Assembly: GCA_002299195.1 (NCBI GenBank)
Contig: DBOA01000165.1
Span: 1 to 10,227, forward strand
Length of the DNA stretch: 10,227 nt
Reading direction: 5' to 3'
From: Sphingomonadales bacterium UBA658
GTDB lineage: Bacteria > Pseudomonadota > Alphaproteobacteria > Sphingomonadales > Sphingomonadaceae
A program made the translations under genes and the position numbers. Positions 1 to 7,544 of this stretch are shown piece by piece (positions within the stretch are counted from its first letter, which is position 1; every line of letters starts with the position of its first letter). The notes beneath the pieces are model-generated. The model had not been told where the DNA came from. It saw only the letters and a program-made list of their open reading frames with translations, and ran no database searches.

Positions 1-2223
1 ACACCGCCGCGCGTTGTCACCCTTGGTGCCGAAGCCGTGCAGCAAAGGCTCGCCTCGCTTGTCGGCGGGTCTGCCGAAACACGGCAGGGACAGCGCGATT
101 TCGCACAGGCCGCAGCGGAGATTTTTGCGCCCCGCACGCGCAAAGGCGAACCAAATATGTTACTGGCTGAGGCCGGGACCGGAATTGGCAAGACGCTGGG
201 TTATCTTGCCCCCGCCAGCCTTTGGGCGACGGCAGCGGACGGCACCGTTTGGATTTCAACCTTTACCAAAGCGTTGCAACGACAATTGGTCCGTGAAGCA
301 CAGCGTATTTATCCGGACTATGACACCTTCAAATCCAAAGTCGTTGTCCGCAAGGGGCGCGAAAATTATCTGTGCCTGCTGAACCTTGAAGATGCGTTGC
401 AGGGCGGTTTTGCAGGGCGTGCCGCCATCTTGGCGCACCTTGTTGCGCGCTGGGCCGCTTATTCGAACGACGGGGACATGATAGGCGGCGATTTGCCCGG
501 ATGGTTGCCGACATTGTTCCGGCGCAACGGGTCGACCGCGCTCACTGACCGGCGCGGCGAGTGTATTTATGCCGGATGTCCGCATTACAAAAAATGCTTC
601 ATCGAACGCGCGTCCCGATCATCGGTTCAGGCCGAAATTGTTATCGCCAATCATGCGCTGATGATGGTCAATGCCGCGCGCGGCCGTGATGAACTCAACC
701 GCCCAAGCCGCATCATTTTAGACGAGGGCCATCATTTGTTTGATGCTGCGGACTCAATGTTTGCAGCAGCGCTCACCGGCCAAGAAACCATCGAACTGCG
801 CCGCTGGGTGATTGGCCCCGAAGGTAAAGCCCGCGGCCGACGCCGTGGTTTGTCGGCGCGTCTCGCCGATGTCGCATCTTATGACGAAGAAGGCGGCATT
901 GCCATCGAGATGGCACGAATGGCAGCAGAAGCACTGCCCGGCGATGGTTGGCTGGCGCGGTTGGCGGAAGGTGTGCCCTCGGGCCCCATTGAACGGTTTT
1001 TGGCGGCGGTTCGCGCGATGGTGTTTGCCCGCGACGAAACCAATGCCACCGAAGGTGGCTATGGTCTGGAAACCGAACTGGCTGATCCTGACGCCGCGGT
1101 TGTCGATGCCGCCGCAGACGCCGCCGTCGCGCTGGAGGCGCTGGCGCGTCCTCTGACGGTGCTGGGGCAGCGGCTTGAGGCGATGGTGTCCGATCCCCCC
1201 GATTGGCTTGATGGCAGTGCCAGAGCCCGGGTTGAGGGCGCTATGGCAAGCTTAAGCTGGCGGATTGATACGGTCCGCGCATGGATTTCGATGCTGGCGC
1301 GCGCGGTAGGCCCGGTGGATTCTGAATTTGTCGATTGGCTCGCCATTGACAGGTTCGAAGGTCGCGAAATGGGCATTGGCATGCACCGGCGCTGGCTTGA
1401 CCCGATGAAACCCGTCGCGGACATCGTCCTGAAACCAAGCCACGGCGTTCTTGCCACATCGGCAACTTTGCGCAGCGGCGGCGACTGGAAAAATGCGGAG
1501 GCCCGCACGGGCGCGCTGCATTTGGATAAGCCCGCCACGCATTTCTCTGCGATCAGCCCGTTTGACTATACGGCGCAGGCGGAGGTCTTGATCGTCACGG
1601 ACATTAAAAAGGGCGATGCTGCCGCACTGGCGGGGGCCTATGCCGCATTGATCACGGCATCGGGTGGCGGCGTCCTTGGCCTGTTCACGGCAATCCGGCG
1701 CTTGCGATCAACCTATGCCCGCATCGCCGACCGCTTGGCGCGTGATGGCCTGCCGCTCTATGCCCAACATGTTGACCCGATTGACACCGGAACCTTGGTC
1801 GACATTTTCCGTGATGATCCGCACGCCAGCCTGCTCGGCACAGATGCCTTGCGCGACGGCGTCGATGTCCCGGGGCATTCGCTGCGGCTTGTCATCATGG
1901 AACAAATACCGTGGCCGCGTCCCGACATATTGCACCGCGCCCGCCGCCTCAAAAATGGCGGCATTGATTTTGATGATCGCATCATTCGCGCAAAAATGGC
2001 GCAGGCATTTGGACGCCTGATCCGCAGCGCAGACGACAAGGGGCATTTTGTTCTGCTCTCATCCGCCGTGCCCAGCCGGCTGCTGACGGCTTTTCCGCCG
2101 GGAACGCCTATACGAAGGGTGACGTTGGCTGAGGCAGTCGCTTCTGTAAAAACAGGCCTTTCGCCGGACGAAAAATTGCGGCAGGACGTCAAAATCAGTC
2201 TCGATGAAAGCAACCCGTTTTGA
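1..2223 (+). CDS. DinG/Rad3-family ATP-dependent DNA helicase (XPD-like, Fe-S), 5'-truncated by window edge
   Basis: Superfamily 2 helicase, expected to unwind DNA 5'-3' in repair or at replication conflicts. The reading frame is open from base 1 without a stop, so the true start lies upstream; the GTG at 37 is only the first start-like codon inside the window. 740 residues are visible. Walker A is AEAGTGIGKT (about nt 169-198). The DEAH-type Walker B is DEGH (nt 721-732), followed by another His. Four cysteines between them (codons at 373, 562, 577 and 595; the last three in GEC..AGC..KKC) match the 4Fe-4S cluster of the XPD/DinG family. Later motifs are ATSATL (about nt 1453), GTDALRDGVDVPG (about 1837-1875) and the motif VI-like QAFGRLIRS (about 2002-2028). 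It ends with TGA overlapping the next gene. Family assignment is firm; dinG versus a yoaA-like paralogue cannot be settled without the N-terminus. Confidence 0.93.
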   Translation, partial: TPPRVVTLGAEAVQQRLASLVGGSAETRQGQRDFAQAAAEIFAPRTRKGEPNMLLAEAGTGIGKTLGYLAPASLWATAADGTVWISTFTKALQRQLVREAQRIYPDYDTFKSKVVVRKGRENYLCLLNLEDALQGGFAGRAAILAHLVARWAAYSNDGDMIGGDLPGWLPTLFRRNGSTALTDRRGECIYAGCPHYKKCFIERASRSSVQAEIVIANHALMMVNAARGRDELNRPSRIILDEGHHLFDAADSMFAAALTGQETIELRRWVIGPEGKARGRRRGLSARLADVASYDEEGGIAIEMARMAAEALPGDGWLARLAEGVPSGPIERFLAAVRAMVFARDETNATEGGYGLETELADPDAAVVDAAADAAVALEALARPLTVLGQRLEAMVSDPPDWLDGSARARVEGAMASLSWRIDTVRAWISMLARAVGPVDSEFVDWLAIDRFEGREMGIGMHRRWLDPMKPVADIVLKPSHGVLATSATLRSGGDWKNAEARTGALHLDKPATHFSAISPFDYTAQAEVLIVTDIKKGDAAALAGAYAALITASGGGVLGLFTAIRRLRSTYARIADRLARDGLPLYAQHVDPIDTGTLVDIFRDDPHASLLGTDALRDGVDVPGHSLRLVIMEQIPWPRPDILHRARRLKNGGIDFDDRIIRAKMAQAFGRLIRSADDKGHFVLLSSAVPSRLLTAFPPGTPIRRVTLAEAVASVKTGLSPDEKLRQDVKISLDESNPF

Positions 2224-2765
2224 CGTTCACGCTCACCTTATTCCGTCATGCAAAATCGAGCTGGGATGACTCGGTGCCGCGGGACTTTGACCGCCCGTTG
2301 AACAAGCGCGGCGAGAAAGCTGCTGTCACGATGGGCATATGGGTGAAGCGCAACGGTCTGGTTTTCGACCATGTCGTTGCCAGCCCCGCTGTGCGCGTGA
2401 TCGACACAATTGACCAGTTTGTGAAGGGCACGGGCGGGCGCATGGACCCGCATTGGGACCGCCGGATATATCTGGCATCGTCGGCCACGTTGATGGACGT
2501 GCTGCGTGATCAGGCGGACGAACATAAGAACCTTTTGATGGTCGGACATAATCCCGGCATGGAAGATCTGGTTTTCGACCTTTGCCCCGATGACGGCACG
2601 TCGCCATTGCGCGATCTGGTTTGGGAAAAATATCCCACTGCCGCCATTGCGCGTATGGAACTAAACATCGACCATTGGGCGGACATTGAGCGGTCGTGCG
2701 GGCATCTGACGCATTTCATCCGACCGCGCGATCTTGATCCCGATCTTGGGCCGCAAGACGAATGA
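2220..2765 (+). CDS. SixA-like histidine phosphatase family protein (TTG start)
   Basis: Small histidine phosphatase of 181 aa, the usual size for the SixA-like branch; such enzymes remove phosphate through a phospho-histidine intermediate, and SixA of E. coli acts on phosphohistidine proteins. Catalytic residues visible: the RHAKSSW motif with nucleophile His10, Arg59 in SPAVR, and the second His110 in MVGHNPGMEDL. The start is unusual but well bounded. In this frame a TGA lies at 2205-2207, and the only start-type codon between it and the RHAKSSW motif is TTG at 2220. That TTG overlaps the helicase stop (TTGA). Upstream there is only a weak GAAAG, so translation probably depends on coupling to the helicase. 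The 3' end overlaps the acetyltransferase by ATGA. Substrate is unknown. Confidence 0.9.
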   Translation: MTFTLTLFRHAKSSWDDSVPRDFDRPLNKRGEKAAVTMGIWVKRNGLVFDHVVASPAVRVIDTIDQFVKGTGGRMDPHWDRRIYLASSATLMDVLRDQADEHKNLLMVGHNPGMEDLVFDLCPDDGTSPLRDLVWEKYPTAAIARMELNIDHWADIERSCGHLTHFIRPRDLDPDLGPQDE

Positions 2766-3283
2766 CTCCCGTAATTTGGCGTAAAGCAGGCGTGCATGAC
2801 GCGGATGCGTTGGCGCTTCTTGGATCCGCAACATTCCTTGCGACCTTTGCCTTTGACCATCCCGGCCAACCACTGATCGAACATCTGCGGACCGAACACA
2901 GCGCGGAATATTATGCCAATGCCTTGGCGCAGCCCGGTGTCGATATCGTGATGGGTGAGACACCGCTCGGCGCGCCTGTTGGCTACGCCATGATAACCCC
3001 GCCATCGCACCCTGACCTGCAACAGGATGGGGATATTGAGTTAAAGCGCATTTATTTGCTTGGGCCCTGGCAAGGTGGCGGCAATGGCAGACAATTGCTT
3101 GAACAAGCCTTTGCCATCGCGGCCGAGCGCAGCGCAAAACGCATGCTGTTGGCGGTGTACGAAAACAACGAAAAAGCGGTCGCTTTTTATGAGCGCGCCG
3201 GTTTTGCCGCGATTGGAAATACTTTCTTCATGGTCGGGGACGTCCCGTTTCGCGATATGGTCTACGCGCGGCCGCTTATTTGA
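2762..3283 (+). CDS. GNAT-family N-acetyltransferase
   Basis: Predicted acetyl-CoA-dependent N-acyltransferase, 173 aa, a single GNAT domain. The motif A strand reads ELKRIYLL (residues 93-100), followed by the acetyl-CoA pyrophosphate loop WQGGGNG (103-109) and helix RQLLEQAF. Motif B is seen as YENNEKAVAFYERAGF (133-148), typical of GNAT C-terminal halves. The ATG overlaps the phosphatase stop (ATGA), so it is probably the third gene of a helicase-phosphatase-acetyltransferase unit. The substrate cannot be read from the sequence; small-molecule or protein N-terminal acetylation are both possible. Its stop lies 2 bp from the stop of the convergent merR-type gene. Confidence 0.9.
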   Translation: MTPVIWRKAGVHDADALALLGSATFLATFAFDHPGQPLIEHLRTEHSAEYYANALAQPGVDIVMGETPLGAPVGYAMITPPSHPDLQQDGDIELKRIYLLGPWQGGGNGRQLLEQAFAIAAERSAKRMLLAVYENNEKAVAFYERAGFAAIGNTFFMVGDVPFRDMVYARPLI

Positions 3284-3285
3284 AC

Positions 3286-3645
3286 TTACGCCGCAGCGAG
3301 CGCAGATGCGAGCCTATCACGAATGGCACGCAGCGCGGAAAGATCAAACTGTGGGCCAGTCGCAACGGGGGCTAATGCAGCAACCGGCGCTGGGGCAGGA
3401 ACGTCACCTGTTTCCAAAAAGCGTCTGGCGCCTTTAACCGTATATCCCTCGCTATAAAGCAACCGGTGGATAGTGTGCAGCAAGGCCACGTCGTCCGGCC
3501 GATATAGACGGCGTCCACCCGCGCGGGTCAGTGGCTTAAGCATTGGGAATTGCTCTTCCCAATAACGCAAAATATGCGTCCGGACGCCCAAAACCTGCGC
3601 CATTTCGCCAATGGTTCGAAATGCGTCCGCCGATTTTTCAACCAT
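3286..3645 (-). CDS. MerR-family transcriptional regulator
   Basis: DNA-binding regulator of 119 aa. The N-terminus has the MerR winged helix-turn-helix: FRTIGEMAQVLGVRTHILRYWE (residues 9-30), then the wing GGRRLYRPDDV (43-53) and the second helical pair ending in the KGARRFLETGD helix (71-81). The tail (82-119) is short and Ala/Pro-rich with no Cys-based metal site and no clear long dimerisation coiled coil, so no ligand can be proposed. It starts 6 bp after the ihfA stop, implying co-transcription with ihfA; this ihfA-merR pairing recurs in alphaproteobacteria. The target is not known. Confidence 0.9.
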   Translation of the reverse strand: MVEKSADAFRTIGEMAQVLGVRTHILRYWEEQFPMLKPLTRAGGRRLYRPDDVALLHTIHRLLYSEGYTVKGARRFLETGDVPAPAPVAALAPVATGPQFDLSALRAIRDRLASALAAA

Positions 3646-3651
3646 GATGGG

Positions 3652-3942
3652 TTATTTGACCTTTTGACGCATGCCTTGGCTGGCCCGAAATGTCAGGACG
3701 CGACGCGGCGTTATGGGCACTTCCACACCTGTTTTGGGATTACGCCCTACCCGCTGGCCTTTGTCACGCAAAACAAAGGTGCCAAAACCGGATATTTTTA
3801 CATTTTCGCCATCAAGCACAGCCGTCGTCATATGATCAAGAATAGACTCAATCATCATTGCCGCGTCAGCACGCGACAAACCGATTTGACGATTTAGAAT
3901 TTCCGCCAGATCGGCGCGCGTTAAAGTTCCTGTGTCTGCCAT
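3652..3942 (-). CDS. ihfA: Integration host factor subunit alpha
   Basis: DNA-bending nucleoid protein of 96 aa, forming a heterodimer with IHF-beta. It has the HU/IHF fold: LTRADLAEILNRQIGLSRADA at the N-terminus, KISGFGTFVLRDK (49-61), and the beta-arm GRNPKTGVEVPI (66-77) with the intercalating Pro69 of the GRNPKTG signature. The helix-end motif LTFRASQGMRQKV closes the protein. The N-terminal helix and GFGTF segment favour the alpha subunit, and the position beside fabH/plsX and a merR-type gene supports ihfA over hupB. A GGAG Shine-Dalgarno lies about 8 nt before the ATG. There is an 87 bp gap after fabH with a candidate promoter of its own. Confidence 0.95.
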   Translation of the reverse strand: MADTGTLTRADLAEILNRQIGLSRADAAMMIESILDHMTTAVLDGENVKISGFGTFVLRDKGQRVGRNPKTGVEVPITPRRVLTFRASQGMRQKVK

Positions 3943-3972
3943 TTACGGTCTCCGGATGTCCAACCACCCTTA

Positions 3973-4001
3973 ATTGCAACAACATACAGGAGAATTTTCA
4001 A
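3973..4001 (-). promoter_or_regulatory. Candidate sigma70-type promoter for ihfA-merR
   Basis: In the 87 bp between fabH and ihfA, the minus strand carries TTGAAA (3996-4001) and, after exactly 17 nt, TGCAAT (3973-3978). These match 5/6 and 4/6 of the consensus. The spacing to the ihfA ATG leaves an untranslated leader of about 25-30 nt containing a GGAG site. Prediction from sequence only. Confidence 0.35.
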
Positions 4002-4029
4002 TTGTAAAACGGCGATCTTTGGAAAACGG

Positions 4030-4998
4030 TTACATTCGAACGACAGAAGCGCCCCATGTAAAACCACCGCCCATTGCCTCGATCACAATGACATCCCCGG
4101 CCTTAATCCGGCCGTCACGCACGGCGACATCAAGGGCCAGCGGAACGGAGGCTGCCGAGGTATTTGCATGCTGGTTGACCGTCAGAACAACTTTGTCGGC
4201 GTCGAGCCCAAGTTTCTTGGCGGTCGCTTCAATAATCCGGGCATTTGCCTGATGTGGGACCACCCAATCGACATCCGCAGCGGTAAGATTTGCTTCCTCA
4301 AGAACTTCGTACAATACGCTGGTCAGGTTGGTGACCGCGTGGCGGAACACTTCGCGGCCCTTCATGCGCAACTTGCCAACCGTTCCCGTGGTCGATGGAC
4401 CGCCGTCGACATATAATAATTCATTATGCTGGCCATCTGCATGCAGCTTGGTGGCCAAGGCACCGCGGGTACCAACTTCGCCCGACAGGACGACTGCGCC
4501 GGCACCATCACCAAAAAGCACACAGGTTGTACGGTCTTCCCAGTCCAAGATGCGGCTGAAGGTTTCTGCGCCGATCACCAATGCGTTACGCGCCGATCCT
4601 GCGCGGATCATGCTTTCTGCCACAGAAAATGCGTACAGGAACCCCGAACATACCGCAGCGACGTCAAAAGCCACGCCGCCATTGCAGCCGAGCGCATGCT
4701 GGACGATGGTTGCCGATGCAGGGAATGTCTGGTCCGGGGTGGCGGTCGCCAAAATAATCAGATCAATGTCGGACGCGGCCATATGTGCCGCCTCAAGCGC
4801 GTTGCGCGACGCCTCTATCGCAAGGCTGGATGTCGTTTCATCGGGTTCGGCGATGTGACGAAATTTGATACCGGTGCGTTCGGTAATCCATTCGTCCGTT
4901 GTGTCGACTTTGGCAGCAAGTTCGGCGTTTGAAACGCGGTTGCGCGGAAGCGCGGACCCTGTGCCTTTAATAACGGCATGAAGGGTCGGAACCGTCAT
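4030..4998 (-). CDS. fabH: Beta-ketoacyl-ACP synthase III (FabH)
   Basis: Condenses acetyl-CoA (or another short acyl-CoA) with malonyl-ACP to start type II fatty-acid synthesis; cytoplasmic. 322 aa, the normal FabH length. The catalytic triad is complete: Cys117 in DVAAVCSGF, His249 in VVPHQANARI, and Asn279 in NQHANTSAAS. Each is offset by +5 from E. coli Cys112/His244/Asn274. The N-terminal thiolase-fold half has GTGSALPRN and DEWITERTGI; the end is GGGFTWGASVVRM. Its ATG overlaps the plsX stop by 4 nt (ATGA), so the two are translationally coupled. Convincing assignment; the chain-length preference of the acyl-CoA cannot be read here. Confidence 0.98.
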   Translation of the reverse strand: MTVPTLHAVIKGTGSALPRNRVSNAELAAKVDTTDEWITERTGIKFRHIAEPDETTSSLAIEASRNALEAAHMAASDIDLIILATATPDQTFPASATIVQHALGCNGGVAFDVAAVCSGFLYAFSVAESMIRAGSARNALVIGAETFSRILDWEDRTTCVLFGDGAGAVVLSGEVGTRGALATKLHADGQHNELLYVDGGPSTTGTVGKLRMKGREVFRHAVTNLTSVLYEVLEEANLTAADVDWVVPHQANARIIEATAKKLGLDADKVVLTVNQHANTSAASVPLALDVAVRDGRIKAGDVIVIEAMGGGFTWGASVVRM

Positions 4999-6020
4999 TC
5001 GGCCTGCACCCGCGCCAGATCTTGGGTGATGCGCGCCGTGATATCTTCTTCCACCAACCGCGCGGCGACTTCTACTGCGTTCGCCACGCCCTTAACGTTC
5101 GCACTTCCATGACTTTTTACCACGACACCGTTCAGCCCCATGAAGACGGCGCCATTGTGATTATTGGGGTCAAGGTGATGGCGCAGCAACTCAGTCGCGG
5201 GGCGCGACACCAGAAAGCCGAATTTTGACCGTACCGAGCTTGTAAACGCGCGGCGCAGCAGATCTGTCACGAAACGGGCCGTACCCTCAATGGACTTCAG
5301 CGCGATATTTCCCGTGAAACCATCGCAAACGACAACGTCGCATTCGCCGCGGTTGATTTTGTCCGCCTCGACAAATCCCTGAAAATCCATGTGCAGGCCC
5401 GTTGCATTGCGCAGATGTAAGGCCGCATCGCGCAACTGATCGGTGCCCTTCATTTCTTCTGTGCCAATGTTCAAAAGCCTAACCCGCGGGCGGTCAAAAC
5501 CGAAAATGATGCGGGAATAGGCCGCGCCCATAATGGCGAACTGAACCAGGTTTTTAGCTTCGCACTCGGTGTTTGCGCCCAGATCGAGCATCACCACGTC
5601 GGTGTCTTCAATCGTCGGTAAAAGCGCAGAAAGCGCTGGCCGGTCGATCCCGGGCATGGTCCGTAAGGCGAGTTTTGCAGTCGCCATCAACGCGCCAGTA
5701 TTGCCTGCGCTGACAGCAGCGCTGGCTTCTCCGGTTTTCACGGCGTTTATCGCCATGCCCATGGAGCTGGTCTTGGATTTACGCAGAGCTGCGCTGACCT
5801 TGTCATCCGCCGTTACGACATCATCGGTGTGCAGGATTTCGGAGGCAGCGCGCAGATTGGGGTGTTGATCAAGCGCCGCTTTGATGCGGACTTCATCCCC
5901 AACCAAAAGAAAGTTGAAACTTTCGTGCCGGTGCCGCGCCAAAGCAGCACCTGCAATCATAACAGGTACGCCCTCGTCACCGCCCATCGCGTCTATGGCG
6001 ATACGCGGTTTCGTGGACAC
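4995..6020 (-). CDS. plsX: Phosphate acyltransferase PlsX (GTG start)
   Basis: Peripheral membrane enzyme that makes acyl-phosphate from acyl-ACP and phosphate for the PlsY step of phospholipid synthesis. 341 aa, the usual length. Signature segments: IAIDAMGGDEG (residues 7-17), TADDKVSAALRKSKTSSM (70-87), SAGNTGALMA (104-113) and LGANTECEAKNL (147-158). The start is GTG at 6018-6020, preceded 8 nt upstream by a strong AAAGGAG (6029-6035), which supports it. It lies 23 bp after rpmF and overlaps fabH by 4 nt, the common rpmF-plsX-fabH arrangement linking ribosome production to membrane-lipid synthesis. Confidence 0.98.
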   Translation of the reverse strand: MSTKPRIAIDAMGGDEGVPVMIAGAALARHRHESFNFLLVGDEVRIKAALDQHPNLRAASEILHTDDVVTADDKVSAALRKSKTSSMGMAINAVKTGEASAAVSAGNTGALMATAKLALRTMPGIDRPALSALLPTIEDTDVVMLDLGANTECEAKNLVQFAIMGAAYSRIIFGFDRPRVRLLNIGTEEMKGTDQLRDAALHLRNATGLHMDFQGFVEADKINRGECDVVVCDGFTGNIALKSIEGTARFVTDLLRRAFTSSVRSKFGFLVSRPATELLRHHLDPNNHNGAVFMGLNGVVVKSHGSANVKGVANAVEVAARLVEEDITARITQDLARVQAE

Positions 6021-6043
6021 CTATTATTCTCCTTTAGGAAGGA

Positions 6044-6220
6044 TCAGGCGACTGCCACCACTTCGCGACCATTATAATGGCCACAAGCATCACACAGGTG
6101 ATGCGGACGCTTCAGTTCGCCGCAGTTTGGGCATTCTTGATACGCTGCAACAGTCAGCGAATCATGGCTGCGACGCATGCCGCGCTTTGAAGGGGATGTT
6201 TTTCTTTTGGGGACAGCCAT
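6044..6220 (-). CDS. rpmF: 50S ribosomal protein L32
   Basis: Ribosomal large-subunit protein of 58 aa. It begins MAVPKRKTSPSKRGMRRSHD, the diagnostic L32 N-terminus. It carries a zinc-ribbon with four cysteines, Cys30 and Cys33 (CPNC) and Cys43 and Cys46 (CDAC), so it is the zinc-binding C+ form. It ends CGHYNGREVVAVA. The ATG is at 6218-6220 with an AGGTG Shine-Dalgarno about 6 nt upstream. The gene is short and easily missed. It heads the rpmF-plsX-fabH cluster. Confidence 0.97.
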   Translation of the reverse strand: MAVPKRKTSPSKRGMRRSHDSLTVAAYQECPNCGELKRPHHLCDACGHYNGREVVAVA

Positions 6221-6261
6221 CTCGGCACCTGTTCCATTTCAAAATCAATAAGTTCTAGGGC

Positions 6262-6290
6262 ATGCTAGGCGAAAGAGGTGGTCGTGGCAA
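6262..6290 (-). promoter_or_regulatory. Candidate promoter for rpmF-plsX-fabH
   Basis: On the minus strand, TTGCCA (6285-6290) is followed after 17 nt by TAGCAT (6262-6267), each matching 4/6 of the sigma70 consensus. Transcription would start about 35 nt before the rpmF ATG. A second upstream TTGACT (6312-6317) has no good -10 at normal spacing. The 197 bp gap between rpmF and the MAPEG gene must hold promoters for both directions. Confidence 0.35.
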
Positions 6291-6417
6291 GCAATCGCCA
6301 GAATCAGCCTAAGTCAACCGCACATGTCTGTGTGAGCAGCGCGCTATACTTCTTTTTCCGGGCTTTGCAACCCGTGAGATAGCAGATAAGCACCGCAAAC
6401 GAACAGGGAGAGAATAT

Positions 6418-6816
6418 ATGTTGAGTTTACCCGTAACCCTTACCATCGCTGCAGGCGCCGCTTTGGTGAACATTTGGCTCATGATACGCTGTGGGCAAGC
6501 ACGGACCAAAGAAAGCGTTTCGATCGGCGATGGCGGCAGCGAATTTGTTATCCGGCGGATGCGCGCGCATGCCAATTTCGTCGAGAGCGCACCATTTGTC
6601 TTGGTCTTGATTGCCGCACTTGAGGCAACGGGCGGCACGAACAACTGGCTGTGGGGCCTGGGCATCGTGTATATCGTTGGTCGGCTCGCGCATGGCCTGG
6701 GCATGGACGGCGGCACATTGGGCAAAGGACGCATGGTCGGCACGCTGACCTCCATGCTGACGCTGCTCGGGCTCGCTGGATGGGCGCTCGCCCGCGTTTA
6801 CGCAGTGGTGCTGTAA
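6418..6816 (+). CDS. MAPEG family integral membrane protein
   Basis: 132 aa with four predicted membrane helices (about residues 5-23, 53-71, 76-93 and 106-128). MAPEG proteins include glutathione-dependent eicosanoid enzymes in eukaryotes; most bacterial members have no proven substrate, though glutathione transferase or peroxidase activity is known for some. The family hallmark is the stretch RMRAHANFVESAPFVLVL (47-64), with the conserved E..P at the start of helix 2. A second typical segment is GRLAHGLGM (88-96). The ATG has an AGGGAG Shine-Dalgarno 7-8 nt upstream. The gene is divergent from rpmF and its stop is 1 bp from that of the convergent MBL hydrolase. TATACT at 6345-6350 could be its -10, but no good -35 is seen. 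Confidence 0.9.
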   Translation: MLSLPVTLTIAAGAALVNIWLMIRCGQARTKESVSIGDGGSEFVIRRMRAHANFVESAPFVLVLIAALEATGGTNNWLWGLGIVYIVGRLAHGLGMDGGTLGKGRMVGTLTSMLTLLGLAGWALARVYAVVL

Positions 6817-6817
6817 C

Positions 6818-7504
6818 TCACCGGGCAGCCAGAACGTCATCGGCGACAAATGCATTATGCTGTCGCTCATAACCGAACTGGCTGGTTGGTCCGTGACCGG
6901 GGATGAAGGTAACATCATCCCCCAACGGCCATAGCTTCGTCGTAATCGCATTGATGAGGTCCGCGTGGTTCCCGCGTGGAAAATCGGTGCGGCCGATAGA
7001 GCCCTGAAACAAGACGTCACCAACAATTGCAAGACGACTGGGCGCGTGATGAAAAATCACGTGCCCTGGCGTATGTCCGGGGCAATGAATAACATCGAGC
7101 GTCAGGTTACCCACGGTGACCGTGTCGCCATCCACCAGCCAGCGGTCTGGTTCGAACGTATGTGCTTCCATACCCCAGCGCGCGCCGTCGTCGTCGAGCT
7201 TTGCAATCCAGAAGCGGTCTTCTTCATGCGGCCCCTCAATCGGCAGGCCTAATTCTTTTGCGAGCATGCCGGTCTGGCCGCAATGGTCAAGATGGCCGTG
7301 CGTTACCAACAGCTTTTCAAGCTCAACCCCCGTCTGCGCCACCGCAGCTTTCAACTTGTCCAGATCACCGCCCGGGTCGACAAGTGCCGCCTTGTTCGTT
7401 TCTGTACACCAAAACAGCGTACAATTTTGCTGAAGCGGCGTCACCGGAATGATGACGGCTTTTAAGGGTGGTGCTTTGAGTGCGGCAGATGTGACGTTGG
7501 ACAT
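6818..7504 (-). CDS. MBL-fold metallo-hydrolase (glyoxalase II-like)
   Basis: Metallo-beta-lactamase-fold hydrolase of 228 aa, binding two metal ions. Ligand residues are all present: THGHLDH (His69, His71, Asp73, His74), His144 in CPGHTPGH, Asp163 in VGDVLF and His204 in PGHGP. The N-terminal segment VTPLQQNCTLFWC followed by VDPGGD is characteristic of the YcbL/glyoxalase-II-like subgroup, so thioester hydrolysis is likely, but it lacks the long C-terminal domain of classical glyoxalase II. It begins 40 bp after the S24-repressor gene on the same strand, perhaps co-transcribed. No clear Shine-Dalgarno precedes the ATG, and no better start lies nearby. Confidence 0.9.
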   Translation of the reverse strand: MSNVTSAALKAPPLKAVIIPVTPLQQNCTLFWCTETNKAALVDPGGDLDKLKAAVAQTGVELEKLLVTHGHLDHCGQTGMLAKELGLPIEGPHEEDRFWIAKLDDDGARWGMEAHTFEPDRWLVDGDTVTVGNLTLDVIHCPGHTPGHVIFHHAPSRLAIVGDVLFQGSIGRTDFPRGNHADLINAITTKLWPLGDDVTFIPGHGPTSQFGYERQHNAFVADDVLAAR

Positions 7505-7544
7505 GCGGCACTATGTGGCCGACTGAAGCGCGCGAGGCAAGCCT

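Noticed and set aside
1059..1538. A 159-codon minus-strand reading frame inside the helicase gene
   Set aside because: Antisense shadow of a well-supported helicase; Ser/Ala/Arg-rich low-complexity translation, no motifs, no ribosome site.
2510..3137. Long overlapping minus-strand reading frames across the phosphatase and acetyltransferase
   Set aside because: Both plus-strand genes carry complete catalytic motifs; the antisense translations have none.
4006..4029. Repeated AAAACGG either side of GATC after fabH, considered as a terminator
   Set aside because: It is a direct, not inverted, repeat, and no stable stem with a T-tract forms on the minus strand.
4328..4932. Two plus-strand reading frames of 168-176 codons opposite fabH
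   Set aside because: fabH has an intact triad on the other strand; these translations look like typical shadow composition.
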